A stretch of 64,000 bases of DNA, taken from Dipetalonema caudispina (lineage: Eukaryota > Nematoda > Chromadorea > Rhabditida > Onchocercidae). Below, in pieces: positions 1-12,700 of the stretch. The stretch's first letter is position 1; every line of letters starts with the position of its first letter. The notes beneath the pieces are model-generated. The model was not told the DNA's origin, did not search any database, and was given only the letters and a program-made list of their open reading frames with translations. The stretch is from positions 146,001 to 210,000 of the forward strand of contig JABVXV010000048.1 in NCBI GenBank assembly GCA_013365325.1. Direction: 5' to 3'. Made by a program: the position numbers and the translations under genes.

Positions 1-72
1 GTTATTTTTGTTTATTTGACTACCGAAATCCTAACAAAGTGGGTGATATGAGAATGACAAAATTAAGATAAT

Positions 73-1804
73 TCAAAATGTAATGGAATACTTTACTGGA
101 AGTTTTGAAGATGGCCAGGAAAGGAATGATATTAGTAAATGTTGATTTGAAGCGAATTGTAGATTCACACATTTCTTAAATTTTCGAGATTTTAAATACC
201 AAAAAAAAAAAAAAAACGATTATCAACCTGCCACTGTGTAGCCATCTGCCAGTTAAAATACATATGAGCGCAAACACCACGAGCCAAGACGTTACTGCCT
301 TGTCGACGTATTAAATAAACATCTCCTTAAAAAAATACTTGGGGTCATAGTTCGGATTTAAAAGAATAACAAGGTATTTAATGATATGTTATTATCATCG
401 GTCAGACAAACAGAAGGTGGATTTGGAAATTTTCCCTGTGAAAATTTGAAAATAAAATTGTTAAAATTTACGAAACTATTAAAAGCTTCGAAACGAATTC
501 TAACTAAAATGCCAAAACTATTTGAAATTTAAATTAATAATTATTAAATTAAAAAAAAGCAAGATTGCTTACCGATATTAATTTTACTTGGTGTTACAGG
601 ACATAACACCACTTGTCTAATACCGAACAAAAAATTTTCCAATGTACTGCATATCTCATCCAGATTTTGTGGTCTTACATACAAACAGTTCTCTTTCCGA
701 TTCACGTGTAGTATGGTACCTTTGACGGGATAATCGTAAGGTAACATATGGCGTGGATTGGAAACAGTATTACAGCGTAATTTTAACAACACTACAAACA
801 AGCAAATAATATAATTAATTTATTGACTTCTTTCTAATTTGCATTAAGCATATAGTTTGTCCATTATAAAGTAATAACTGTAAAAAATTTTGAATTTTAA
901 TTTAAATTTTTAAGTTGAAAAGTTGACATAATATCAGAAGTTTCTTTCTAGTTCAATAAATAAGGTATACAGAGCAATACGAAGCTATCTGACCGTTTCA
1001 ACTTTTATTTTTTTAATTTACCTGTTGGAAGGTTAATAACACTAACCACACGTTGCCACGAATACTAAGTGGCATTTTGTTGTTTTGTTTTAAATTTTTT
1101 TGAAATATTTCTTGATTAATTTCTCTTGTGAAATTTCTTGAAATATTTCTAATTATTTTCCCATTTTATATAATTGAAATATTACTGAGAAAAAAGGTTT
1201 GTATTTTTATGATGAGAATGAATTACATTGAACATACCCATTTTTCTTGGGTAATCGCTATTTCCACGTTTAAATACGAAGAGTGAAGGTTGAATGCAAT
1301 CGATCGTTTCGTGACTTTCCGAATTGCAATTCAAGCAGCCTAATCTTTCTACGTATGGATTGATCGAAAAACACTGATAATCCTTGAAATGACAGAATCT
1401 TTCAACTAAATATTCAGTAACTAATAAATTAAATTTCTGATTGCTACTGCCTTTTTTTTCTTAAAAAGGATAAATTTGAAATTGCAAAAAAGGAAGTAAA
1501 CGCTTATTCAACATTAAAAGCAACACGTACGTCCTTTTTCAATGTGTAGCGGACATCATTCCACCTCAACGATCAGATATTATTCCTTGGTAATTTTACT
1601 GATTTTGAGATCTTTTAAACACCAAAGCAGTGTGAACAGCGAGAATTAAAAAAAAACAATCGTTTCCATTGTAACACAAGCAATCATTTATAGATTTAAA
1701 AAAAATTGAATTTTAAATCTTGAACTCACTTGATGATAAATGCTATTTTCCATATATTCTTCAATCCATAACGCTCGACCTCGTGTTCTTGAAAATATTG
1801 CCAT
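73..1804 (-). CDS. Small Tudor-domain protein with CCHC zinc knuckle (six-exon model)
   Basis: Predicted 236-residue protein. Exons on the minus strand: 1804-1730, 1436-1238, 1110-1066, 791-573, 298-228 and a tentative last exon 174-73; the frame closes with these joins. The first exon opens with ATG (MAIFSRTRGR). Exon 2 encodes a C-x2-C-x4-H-x4-C knuckle (CLNCNSESHETIDC), a spacing that in other proteins binds zinc and often nucleic acid. Exons 4 and 5 look like a Tudor domain: VKGTILHV, then LYVRPQNLDEI, then a GVCAHMYFNWQ stretch after the SKINIG turn. Tudor domains usually bind methylated arginine or lysine in RNA-granule, small-RNA or chromatin proteins, so a germ-granule or RNA role is an inference. 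The third donor (GTATTC) was chosen because it keeps the frame; a later GTAAAT at 1021 does not. The final exon has a weak acceptor, and the true 3' end could lie beyond the window edge. Confidence 0.6.
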
Positions 1805-2632
1805 TATCTTGAAATGTGACGCATAGAATGATGATCTGAAACTATTCGGAAATGTTGATCATCTCGTTCATTTAGGTGTGTTGCCTTAAAAGGCGATAAA
1901 ATAACATAGAAATTTTTCATGCATTCGCGTAAATTTACGGACACCAATATGTGAAATATTCAATTTGATCATTGGTACAATTAGTATTGTAGAAAAAAGA
2001 GCTTCTAGAGGTTACAGAAGCTTGAATTATAATCGAATACTAATCACAGTACCTATTAAAGGTATGCATTCAGGTTGATGGATACATGATGCCAATGAAA
2101 AAAGGTGAATGAATAAACCTGTTGATCGACAAGTTAGTTAGTTAGTTAGTAATTCAGTATGATCATGCACTCTTTCTTGAGTAATAATATATCGGTACAT
2201 GCAAATATATCGATGAATATTGGAGAATGTCAATAAGCTGGCTGATAGTTTGTTACTACCCAGAATAGATAGATAAACGGATGGTTAGAATAAATCGAGA
2301 GATGAACAGATAATTAATGGATGGATGAATAGATGGTTGGATATTACGACGAATAAAAAAAAATAATTCATGAAACCCATGTAAAAGCTACCATCCACTC
2401 TTCAAAAATGAAAATTCAAAATAGAATAGAGATTAAAAAAAAGTGAAATGAACATTTGCTGCAATAAAATTCTGACTTTAACAAAGGACTCCAAAAATTT
2501 GCATAATCCAATACTATTAATTTAATCTGATGCCATTTTTTGACAAAAATGGGAAAGTCTGACAGAGGAAAAGTAATTGAAAGTTTGGAAAAATAAAGAA
2601 AAAAAGCAAAAATTTGCATAGATATTAAAATT

Positions 2633-2820
2633 TGAAATGGAATTATGACGCAACTTCTGAATAAATTAAAATGATGAAAAATCAGTGCTATTTGTAAATT
2701 GAATTTGATCTAAAGTATTTACTTAATATTTGAAATGGAATTGTGACGCAACTTCTGAATAAATTAAAATGATGAAAAATCAGTGCTATTTGTAAATTGA
2801 ATTTGATCTAAAATATTTAC
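2633..2820. repeat. 98-bp direct tandem duplication
   Basis: Two adjacent copies begin at about 2633 and 2731. They share a nearly identical stretch running from TGAAATGGAATT through the GATCTAAA-ATATTTACT end, with only a few substitutions (for example ATTATGACG against ATTGTGACG). The low divergence suggests a recent duplication. No coding content is apparent. Confidence 0.85.
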
Positions 2821-5800
2821 TACAAAGTTTTTTTTGCATTTGTTTTTCGTAGAAATACATATCTCCGAACATAGATGTTGCATAAAAAAGATACCAAATA
2901 GAAATATATGGTACTCTCTAATTTTCTATGATCCGAGATGACAGCCTAGGATAGTTTCGTGTGACCTTATCGAATGATGACCTTATCGTATTGTTCAACA
3001 ATTTCGTTTTAATGTTTTGCAGTAAAATGTATGCAAGGTATATGCTCCACTGCTTTTTCTTCTTTTTTCTTTGGCTTGTCACTTCACCAATAATATAAAT
3101 ATCAAAGATCGATAATTTATAATAGTGTTTAAGTTTTTTTTGCATCGAATTAATTTATGATTTGCCAAATTTAAAGTGAAAATCAGAAATGAGAGGGGAA
3201 TATTTTTGTGTCATTGCGGCATTGTTATGCAAATATAATCAGTGAAGTTTGACGTTTGCTAAATCTCTCCAAATGATCATTTTATTTAAAAATCAAAAAA
3301 CATTTTCAAATTCGGTTGCTCGACATATTTATTGAATTAAATTAATATAAAACACTAATTGAAGAATTATTGATATGACTGTTAAGGAGTAGAAGACAAT
3401 ATAGGTAATGGCTGTTTAGTTTCCAAATCAATAAGAAACAATTCATTCTTTTTAAAAAATTTTCTTTCTTTAATTGAATTCTGATCGAATCATTAAGAAT
3501 TACTTTATGCTTGGGAAAATGAATCAGAAACCGAATCTCTTAGGATTGGAAGGTTTTGAAATTTTCCGGTTTCAAATATTAACGGTGGAAGGAAACAAAA
3601 TGTGATAGTAGATGTTAGCCAATGTAACGATTGAATTTAATTATTGCTGATTTTATCTGTTGGTATATGATTATCAGTTATAGTTGATGGAATAACTTAA
3701 ATCTTAATAAGAGGGTCAAATATCGGATAATTAATTCGATGTTAAATTTGCAGTACGGAAATGAGTGCTAATTGCTTGGAATGATTTTACTCAGATATTA
3801 AAATGAGTTTAAAAAAGAAAAAAGGAAAAGATTTTAATAATATTTTGAGTAAAAAGGATTTCATGAAAAAATTGCTCAAACATAGCTTTTTAATCAGTAA
3901 GATAGCTTAATGATATAATAGTTATTACAATGATTAATAAACGATCTGTGCTTTAATTTTATTTAAAAAACACAATTGAATTATTCATTCCTGTGAACAT
4001 GGCTCTTTTATAAGTCATTAAAATAGGACAAGCCAAGTTTTATCAAGTCAATTCCAACTACGAATCATGTTTGTAACGAAGATAGTAACAATTTCGAGAA
4101 GCGAAACGAAATAATTACTTTTACACTTGCGGATGGATTTCATTTCTATCAGATGGTGTTATTTGTTTCAGTGAAGAATAGGTTATCGAAATTGTTTAGT
4201 TCTATTCGTAATGATGCCTAGCTTGGCTACTTAACATAAAGTAGTACAAATACTCCACGATATCATCATTCACTGTCCCAGCCGTTTCGTTTACGTTAAT
4301 CATTTTAACCGAAATGAGGAATTTTTTGGCGTAGAACGAACAAAGGCTAATTTTTGATCAAAGCCATAATCAGTAAAAATGCAGTTCCTTTAAGTTTCCT
4401 ATCTCTTAACGTTGATCGATTTTATGATATTCCTGACTTATTTGATAATCAAATCCTAGTATTTAAAAGTTCAAAAGGTCAAATTTTTAGTTGCGAATTT
4501 TCGAATTTCTTTAAACTTTATGAACTCGCTTCAGTCTCGAGGTTTATTGTTTTGAAATTTCATTCCTTCCTTCGGAAGTTTTCTTGTCAACATCATTTTG
4601 TTAATATCAATACTACTAGCTATCTTATCATTGCAGAATCGGCTCTTCACGAACTCTCAATAATTGCGTAAATTGGATATAACGAAATAGGAAGGAGAGT
4701 GGAAAGGATGTAATATAAGTGGAAGTTGTCAATAAATATGTCTTCAAGTGATAATTTATTTTTTAGATTCGAGAATATAAGAATGTTTTGGTCGATTTTG
4801 AAATGTCAAATGTGTAACCTACTTCTCATATATTAACTCTTAACGTAAACCTGTTTATAGATCAAAAAAGGGAGCAATTGGCTATGGTTAAATTTTGACT
4901 TCAGAGATTTCTTCTGTTTCTTTTTGTGAGTGAGAAAAGAAATGGATAGCTTTTAAGAATAATTTACCAGGAAGAATTGAATTTAGTTAAGGGAACAAAA
5001 GAGATTAGCTACATCCATTAGCTTGTTGCTTCCAATTCCTATCTCAACACTTTGATTTATAAAATCTTTCCTAAACTGGGGACCAGGCCTGTATTATTGT
5101 TCTCATTCATTTATGATCAAGGTTCAATATTTAAATATTCATTTTTTAATTTTTTGAATAAATGAGAGTTGCTTTTTTATGATATCATTATTACGTATAA
5201 CACATAACAATATCTACATCGCGGTTGCATCCCGATAATTTCAGAAACTTTCAATGAAGAAGCAAGAAATTTTTGAAAATTCCATTTTACTATAGGTAAT
5301 TTTAAATGTTATTCAAAATCATTTGCTACAGCACACTTCTCTTCAGTTTCTGCAGTTATCATTTTTCTAAAAGAATAAAGGATGTGATTCTGACTACGTT
5401 GAAATTTCTGCGTTGTATCATTTCTCAAACTGTCAAAAACAAAATGAATGAAAAATATATTGAAATATAAACATTTTTTTAAAGCAATTTTGAAATTGTT
5501 TCATTTCTTTTTTCTTCTACTTCAGAAACAAAAAATATACAACTGAGAGTGAGAATATACTGTTTGTAAATGAATTGCTTCTTCTTATAATCTTCAGCAA
5601 TCTATTGAGTATTGCGCGGAAAATTTAAAATTCACTGTTCTAATTCAAATGTTCATTTTCAATTTCTGAATTCTCAAAATCTTGAAATTTTTGTGATTAT
5701 ATTTATTAATGGACCATCGGAAAATTAGACCAGAAGGAAATGATAATGAGAATGGATGAGAATATTCATTAAATTAGCAAAGTCTTTATTCCAGATTTCG

Positions 5801-6736
5801 TTTAAAAATTGAATTTATTCACTTCACTCAAAATGATTTAGAAAAGAGTAAAATTAAGGATTAGAGCAATGATTGGAAAAAAGGCATAAAGTTTACTTTG
5901 CTATCATCTAGTAGTATATAATTCGATTTTATGCAAAATATTTATAAAATCAATTTTTTTAATCATTTAAAACAAATATTTGAAAATGTTGTGGTTTTTT
6001 GCAGACTTTATAAGGTGGATAATTAGAAATGGTAATATCTATTTATTTCTATTTCATTTATGAATAGCATTTGTTGTTTTAAATTATACCAACATTTCAA
6101 GGTTTACATTTCACATAATTTTTATTTGGTATTAGTTCAGATGCTAGCAGAAACAATCGATGAATAGTAGTTTATACCGGATATATCGCATGTCCGTCTT
6201 TTGAAGTTGAAATTTCTGCAAATAGTCAGCGCGTTTATTCTATTTATCAAAATCATTTTGAAAGTATCTCTCAATTTTATCATTCAAAAGACATTTTTTT
6301 CGTAGGAGTGAGTTGTTAATTAGCTTAATTAGGAGTAGCAAAAATCATTTTGTATGGAATTTGAAGATGTGTAAAATCGATGAAAATTTATTAATTTAAA
6401 AAGTGAAAAGCTATCAAGTGTATAGTGATTGATGCCGGAATCGCACATTCTTGCTTTATAAATGGAGTTTATTTAAACAAAAAATAGTTTTTATTAATAT
6501 TGTAGGTTAACTTGAATTATGTGAGTAATTTAAACTTTGAAAAGTACTTAAATATTTCTGCAAAATGAGTATTTGCATTGTAACTTTTGACAAAAATATA
6601 TAAATGATATAAGGACTCGAAGTTTCACAAGATAACGAAAATGAAGATGAGAATCCTCTTCGTTGTACTTATTGAAGTTTAATATTGTTGCATAATGTTA
6701 TAGTCCGGAATTCTACTGTGATGCGATGTCAAAGCA

Positions 6737-7133
6737 ATCATTTGCATAAATAGTTAACTGAAGAAAAAAGAGCCATCGATGTCCACAGGATGTCCTTTAA
6801 TGTCACCCTAGTGATATGTTTTTAAATATATTCCTGTTAAAAATTTAAATATATTCCAGTGAATCTGGCCTGAAATTTCTTGTGCACATCACCTATCTCT
6901 TCAAATAGTGCACTTTTAGGCTCTATTTGAAGCCATATCATACATATTCATCTTATCATTTGTATGAATAATTAACTAAAAAATCAGAAAAAAGTCAATG
7001 ATGCTCATAGAATCCTTTTCAATGTTTGTCTATCGATATACTTACTCTTCAATATATTCTCAAAGAATTATTTACCCTAAAACTTCTTTTCCATTTTGTT
7101 GTCTCTTCAAATAGTGCAATTTCAGGCCTAATA
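6737..7133. repeat. Old diverged tandem duplication, period about 218 bp
   Basis: The segment near 6737-6921 resembles the segment near 6957-7133. Anchors kept in order are CATTTG...AATTAACT, a run of AAAAAAG, a CATxGAATCCTTT-like block, ATATATTC blocks, and TCTCTTCAAATAGTGCA near the end of each copy. Many substitutions and indels separate the copies. No function is evident. Confidence 0.55.
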
Positions 7134-9735
7134 CCCTCATTTGTTCTTAACATTTGTTTCCCTTGTTAAACTTGAAAAATTTTCAAGAAAAGTTCTTTAA
7201 AGTGATAATTCTTATTCTCAAATGCCTTTCTTCCTGTATTAAGAGTAAAATAACAGCACGAAACCTTTACCGATCTCATCCATAATTCTAAAATTATCCA
7301 TAAACTATTTAAAAAATCATTTTTAAAACCAAATGAGGAACAAATTGTAAATAGGAATTTTGAAGGGAGAGAGAGAGAGAGAGAGAGAAAGGAAAGAAAA
7401 ACCAATACTTTGCGTGTATTCTACAAAGATGATATAAATAGAGGAAGTTTGCAAAATTTTATTTAAATTGATAGCTATTACTCCAGGGAATACCGTACAA
7501 ATAGCAAGTAGGAAGACGAGTTAAAATGCAGCCATTTAATTTACGGATTTGCAGAAACCACTCGTTGAGTGGTTTGGTTCTACGCCAGCTCTTATTAATG
7601 CTTCATTTTGATGAATAAACAACTGCAACAGCTGAATCATTGGAAATTCTTAATCATCCGTATTTTTATTTTTCTCATTTTTATGTTAATTTACTTGAAA
7701 ACGGCATGATTGATTAAGTTTCATTTCGAACTAATCGAGTAGTTTCAAATTTTTCAATTATTTTCTATCGAATAGTTTCAAATCCTTCAGCATAATGCTT
7801 TCTTTTCTTCACCATTTATTACTTTTCATCGCTTATTTATTTTTTTATAACTAAAATATCTGTGTTTATCAATTGTACAAATCGGTGGGATATCTTTCAA
7901 GTAGCGATTTTATTATCGTGTACATTAAGTTGTTTCATTAAATTAAATCAATTAGGAAATTATAAAAGTTCATGATAAGATACCAATGATTTGAAATGTG
8001 GTTAACTTGTGAGATTTCACATACGCTAAGTGAGATGAAACATTTTCTCATTCGTTTATTCAAAATTTCATTACATTTATCTGTTAGAATTTAGTGTTAT
8101 TTATCCATAAATAAATTATCACATTCGAAGTTTTAAATAGCATTCTAAGAAACAAAAAAAAAAAAAAAAAAAAATACAATTGCAAAGTTATAAATGAGAA
8201 AGTTTTACTAAATGTAATGAAACCACATTAATGAGACCATAGCAGATCGTCAAGTGTGGAATTTTTTTTTTTCGAATTTAATATATCCTATAGAAATAGA
8301 AATTTGTGTTTCATTTGCAAAAATTTTCTTTTATTATTTATCAAAAGTCAAAAGTTAACAAATGCAAAAAATTAATGATCCCTCGTTCTCCACCAAAAAT
8401 CAAATTTTAATAATTTTTGAAGGTAGAAATATTTTTAGAAATCTCAGAAGCTTTAATTAATTGTCACGGCAAGTAATTTACGAGTACTTAGTGTCATCTG
8501 AAAATTATAATATTATCATTTGTTGTATGCAAAACATTATCTCATACTGTTAATTGTTAATTATGCATACATTAAAATTCATTTAGCGTCAAAAAAATTT
8601 AGCATATTTGAAAGACCTATCTTTATCATAACGATGACACCTTTCATTACTAATATATTTGATCTGTGATTATCAAATCTGAACAATTCTAGATTTCATT
8701 GACCTTTCTATCACAACTGATCATCTTGTTCTGAAACACATACTTGTTAATACGAAAATTAGCTAGACGCTTCACATGAACTGTGAAAGTTTTCAGCTTC
8801 ATCAAAAGAATCGATGTAATAATATGCTTACATTTTCAAAAAAAAAAAAAAAAAAAGAAGTTCCCACAAGTTGAGTCAATGAAATATCAATTCATAACCA
8901 TTACAAATGTTATTTTCCACTTTTTATCAACAATTTCTCTATTTGATCCTTCAAATTCTATTAATTAAATTATGCACTGAACTATGTATCCTTCCATCTT
9001 ATTCCTTTTTCTCTCAGATTCTCCTAGTAGACAGTACTGTAATCAATAACAATACTTCAATTCTCGAAGAAGAACTTAGTATCCTTTCTTGAAATTTCAT
9101 CATTTGAAGAAATATTAAAACATTTTTTCATATAAAGGACGAAAATACATTTTATAAAACAAGAACTACGAAGGATTTTATTTTTATTGCAAAAAAAGCT
9201 TTTGTCTCTTTGCAGTATCATCAAAAGACACTATCAAACTGACGGGGACAAAATTCAGCAATTGCTGTGGATGTAGTGGTTGTCAGTGGTAAATAATATC
9301 CAGTAAAGAGGTGCGTGGACGAAATGTGCGTTGGCTCAGAGTCCGGTTTATGCCGATTAAGTGAACTAACTTCAGCTCAGCTTGGCTTCACTAGGCAACT
9401 GGTACATTGTCTTCATATCAAGATGACAAATTTTTGATGAAATAATGAATTCCACCCGAAAATGATCGATTTTATGTTTCGCATTTTTGCATTTAAATAT
9501 GAAGAGTGTGAGTTATGAACATAAGTTTGCTCGGAGAAAGGTCAGAGTTTATAATAGTACAGTCTGATGAACTCGATCGTCTCAGTAGCATCGGTAGTAT
9601 ACGTTAGGATCTGACATTTCTACGTTTCTTATAACATTAAAGAATACTTAGGATCAAATATTCAATAGAAGAGGAATGTGAGGAAAATATTAATTAATCA
9701 AAGTAACCTTTGATTAATTTGATGTGATAATTAAG

Positions 9736-12700
9736 ATGATAAAAAACCAAATGGCATTTCAGGTTCACCATACGGCTCTACCGCATATCAGTCTCTTGAT
9801 CGCTGCTGCATGTTATATCGTTGTGGGCACTTTATCCTTTACAGCATTTTGTTACATTGACGATCGTGTAGAGATAGATGGCAACACATTGGCTGAGTAA
9901 GCAAGTATAAACAAACTTTTTGCTGAAATCAAATCAATTGATTTGATCTCTCCAGTTGTCAGTCTTCCCTATTCAACTATCATAACAATGGCCTCATGAA
10001 ATATCGAATGTGTTCGATATATTTGGGTTGGACATAAGATGATATGATGTTTAAATTATGAATTTCGGAATTTTTAAAAAAAAATTGCAGTTCGAAAGCT
10101 TAAAGAGTTATGCTAGATTTTAGAATGAAGGAAAGTTTAATTGCTGAAACAATTCGATCACGCTTAATGAAAGAACGAAAAGCAGATCTGGAAAAGTCAT
10201 TGGATAATTATGCCTCCAAACTTCACAAAATATTTCAGAAATACGTTCGTCAATCGTTTATAAGAAGGCCAACAATAGTATCGTTTTTTTTTAGTTAAAT
10301 GCATATGCATATCTTATAATAATGTGAAAGTGATACATGCAACAATTCTGTAGCAAATATACGAACATACTCAAATATTATTGCAAATTGTAAAGATATC
10401 ACTATCGTGTAGAAATGAAATTTAGTATATTTTATGGAAATGATCTTGAAGATATTAAAATTATAAATAGAAAGTTATTCAACAATGATTTGTGTGTGTG
10501 TGTGTGTGTTCTTTTCATTTATTTTTTTGTTTTAAAGATAGGAAGATTACATGAAAAGCAACATCTAACATCGAAATTAATGTGGAATTTGTTCTTTGCG
10601 GCAACTTCTTTGACATCCATAGGTGTGTTTTTCTTAATATGCCTTATTTTATAAATATTTTAAACTAGTCATATGGGAGTTTTTTCAAAAATTTAAAACT
10701 GAAGAATTGAAATTTTTTTTTGAAATAGATCAAATAGGAAACAAAATGGTTTATTCGAAGATTCATTATTTTCCCGGAAATAATAGTAATTTTTAGGATA
10801 TGGTAGCAATGTTTCGGATTCATATTTTGCCCGTTTGTTAATCATTGTTTATCTATTTTTTGGTATTCCACTGTTCCTCATTACAATTACCGACTTAGTA
10901 AGTACCAATTTATTTAAGTACTTCAGTCATTGTATTAGAATTAATCGGGCTTGTAGTTTAAAAAAAAAATAATATTTGCATGGTATATCGACTCAATCAA
11001 CGATGTCTGGTTGAAATTCTGTCTCTTTGCTGTATTTTTGAGGAACAAAAATTAAATGGGACCAGGAAATATTAGGAAATAATTTAATTATAATACTTGC
11101 AGTAGCTCAAATTGATAGATTTAAAACCGATTTAAGATATCACATAGATGATAAAATAAGCAAGCAACAATTGTTTTTATAAATTGGATAGGGTGTGGAA
11201 TTTCCGACATTTCTATATCATTTTCATTTCAATTCAAAAGATCAAGTTATCAAAAATTTACAGTTATATTAATTGTAAAAGTGATCGAACATATCAATCG
11301 ACTACTTTTAGGCTAGATTTTTCACCGAATTTATCAATCGATCATATGCAGAAGTGCTGAAGTATAAAGTTATTACAAGTCGTAAACTTAAAAGCCGTTT
11401 CGAAGTGCCAGTCGATGAAATTATCATTTCTGGTGGCGAAGATGAAGTATCTTACCACACTTAAACAGCTACTTTCCTAACTTAAATAGTTAGATTGTGG
11501 AATACCATAATATTGTTGAATTAGGAATTAGTCTTTTGATCATTATTACGATATAAAATTCATATAATCAATCCAATTTCTTCTCATATTCAGCGGGAAA
11601 ATTCGAAAATTTCAGTAAATATCGATTGAACGATCATATATTTCTTTACAGGTAGCAGAATTTTTATGGGCTCATTTGGAAAATGCGCATTTTGTCGAAG
11701 TACCTTTTATTGTAATTTATATTTTGTTATTTGTATATGTAATTAGTGCAAGTTACCTCATTTCATGGATCGAAGGATGGAGCATTTATGATGGTCTTTA
11801 TTTTATTATCGTATCCATGCTTACCATTGGTTTCGGAGGTTATTTTCTTATAATTTTTCTGTTGCAACATGTTACTCTAAGTTGAAAAAGTTTGACTCAA
11901 ACCATTTCGAAGATTCGATCAATTGATTAATAAGCTATCTTTAAATGCACGATGGTTGTATGATTAAAATTAAGTTCAAATTAACGACCAGATTTCTTGA
12001 TGAAGTCATAAACGGTTTCAGATTTAGTACCTCGAAACCAACCGTTCATATTGCTCACATTATTGATCGTATTATTCGGGTTGATCTTAGCTACATCATT
12101 TATTGATGTAGTGGGTACTTATTACATAGATCGATTGCATTTTTTTGGACGTGATCTTCAGCTTCAGGTATTTCTTTTTTCGAATTTTCCTTTTTTTTTT
12201 TGGAGAGATCATTTTATTTTGTAGAAGTCCATCACCCAAACCACTTTATGAGGATTAAACAAAAATCAATTGATACGACAATTTTCAAGCGTTCTGTATC
12301 ATTCAGAGGTATTGTACTTTTCTCTATATGAAGTTAATGAAAGCGCTAACGTATAAACTGATAGCAGGATTCGCTTGAATGGCTCAAAAAAGTGCAACAA
12401 CGACGTTTGATCGCAATGAAACGTGAAGCGATGCGTAAATTATTCGAAACCGTCGCTGCTTTACAACATATGGAAATTGGTGGAATTTCTCGTAATAGTT
12501 ACTCGAAATTCATTATTAATTAATTAAAATAATTCACAAAATATCCTTAGTTTTACTAATGACCGTTACTTTCGTTCTTAGCATGTTTTGATGCTGTTTG
12601 TGAATGTATGTTGCGAATTATAAGCTGCAAACATTTATATTTACTCTGCGATACGAATTGTTTTTATTGCTGTTACAGTAATACTACTAGAAAAAATATT

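Larger units (their letters stand above)
1805..9735. other. Long AT-rich interval without a supportable gene
   Basis: About 7.9 kb between the start of the minus-strand Tudor gene and the first channel exon. Open frames here are short, low in complexity and lack splice-linked neighbours. The stretch contains a recent 98-bp tandem duplication, an older diverged duplication near 6.7-7.1 kb, a short GA run near 7369-7388 and several poly-A runs. The right end may contain 5' untranslated exons or the promoter of the potassium-channel gene, whose true start is uncertain. Confidence 0.5.

Noticed and set aside
4354..4671. 105-residue plus-strand open frame
   Set aside because: Begins with a non-ATG codon, shows no recognisable domain, has no spliceable neighbours and is dominated by F, L, S and I as expected from AT-rich noise.
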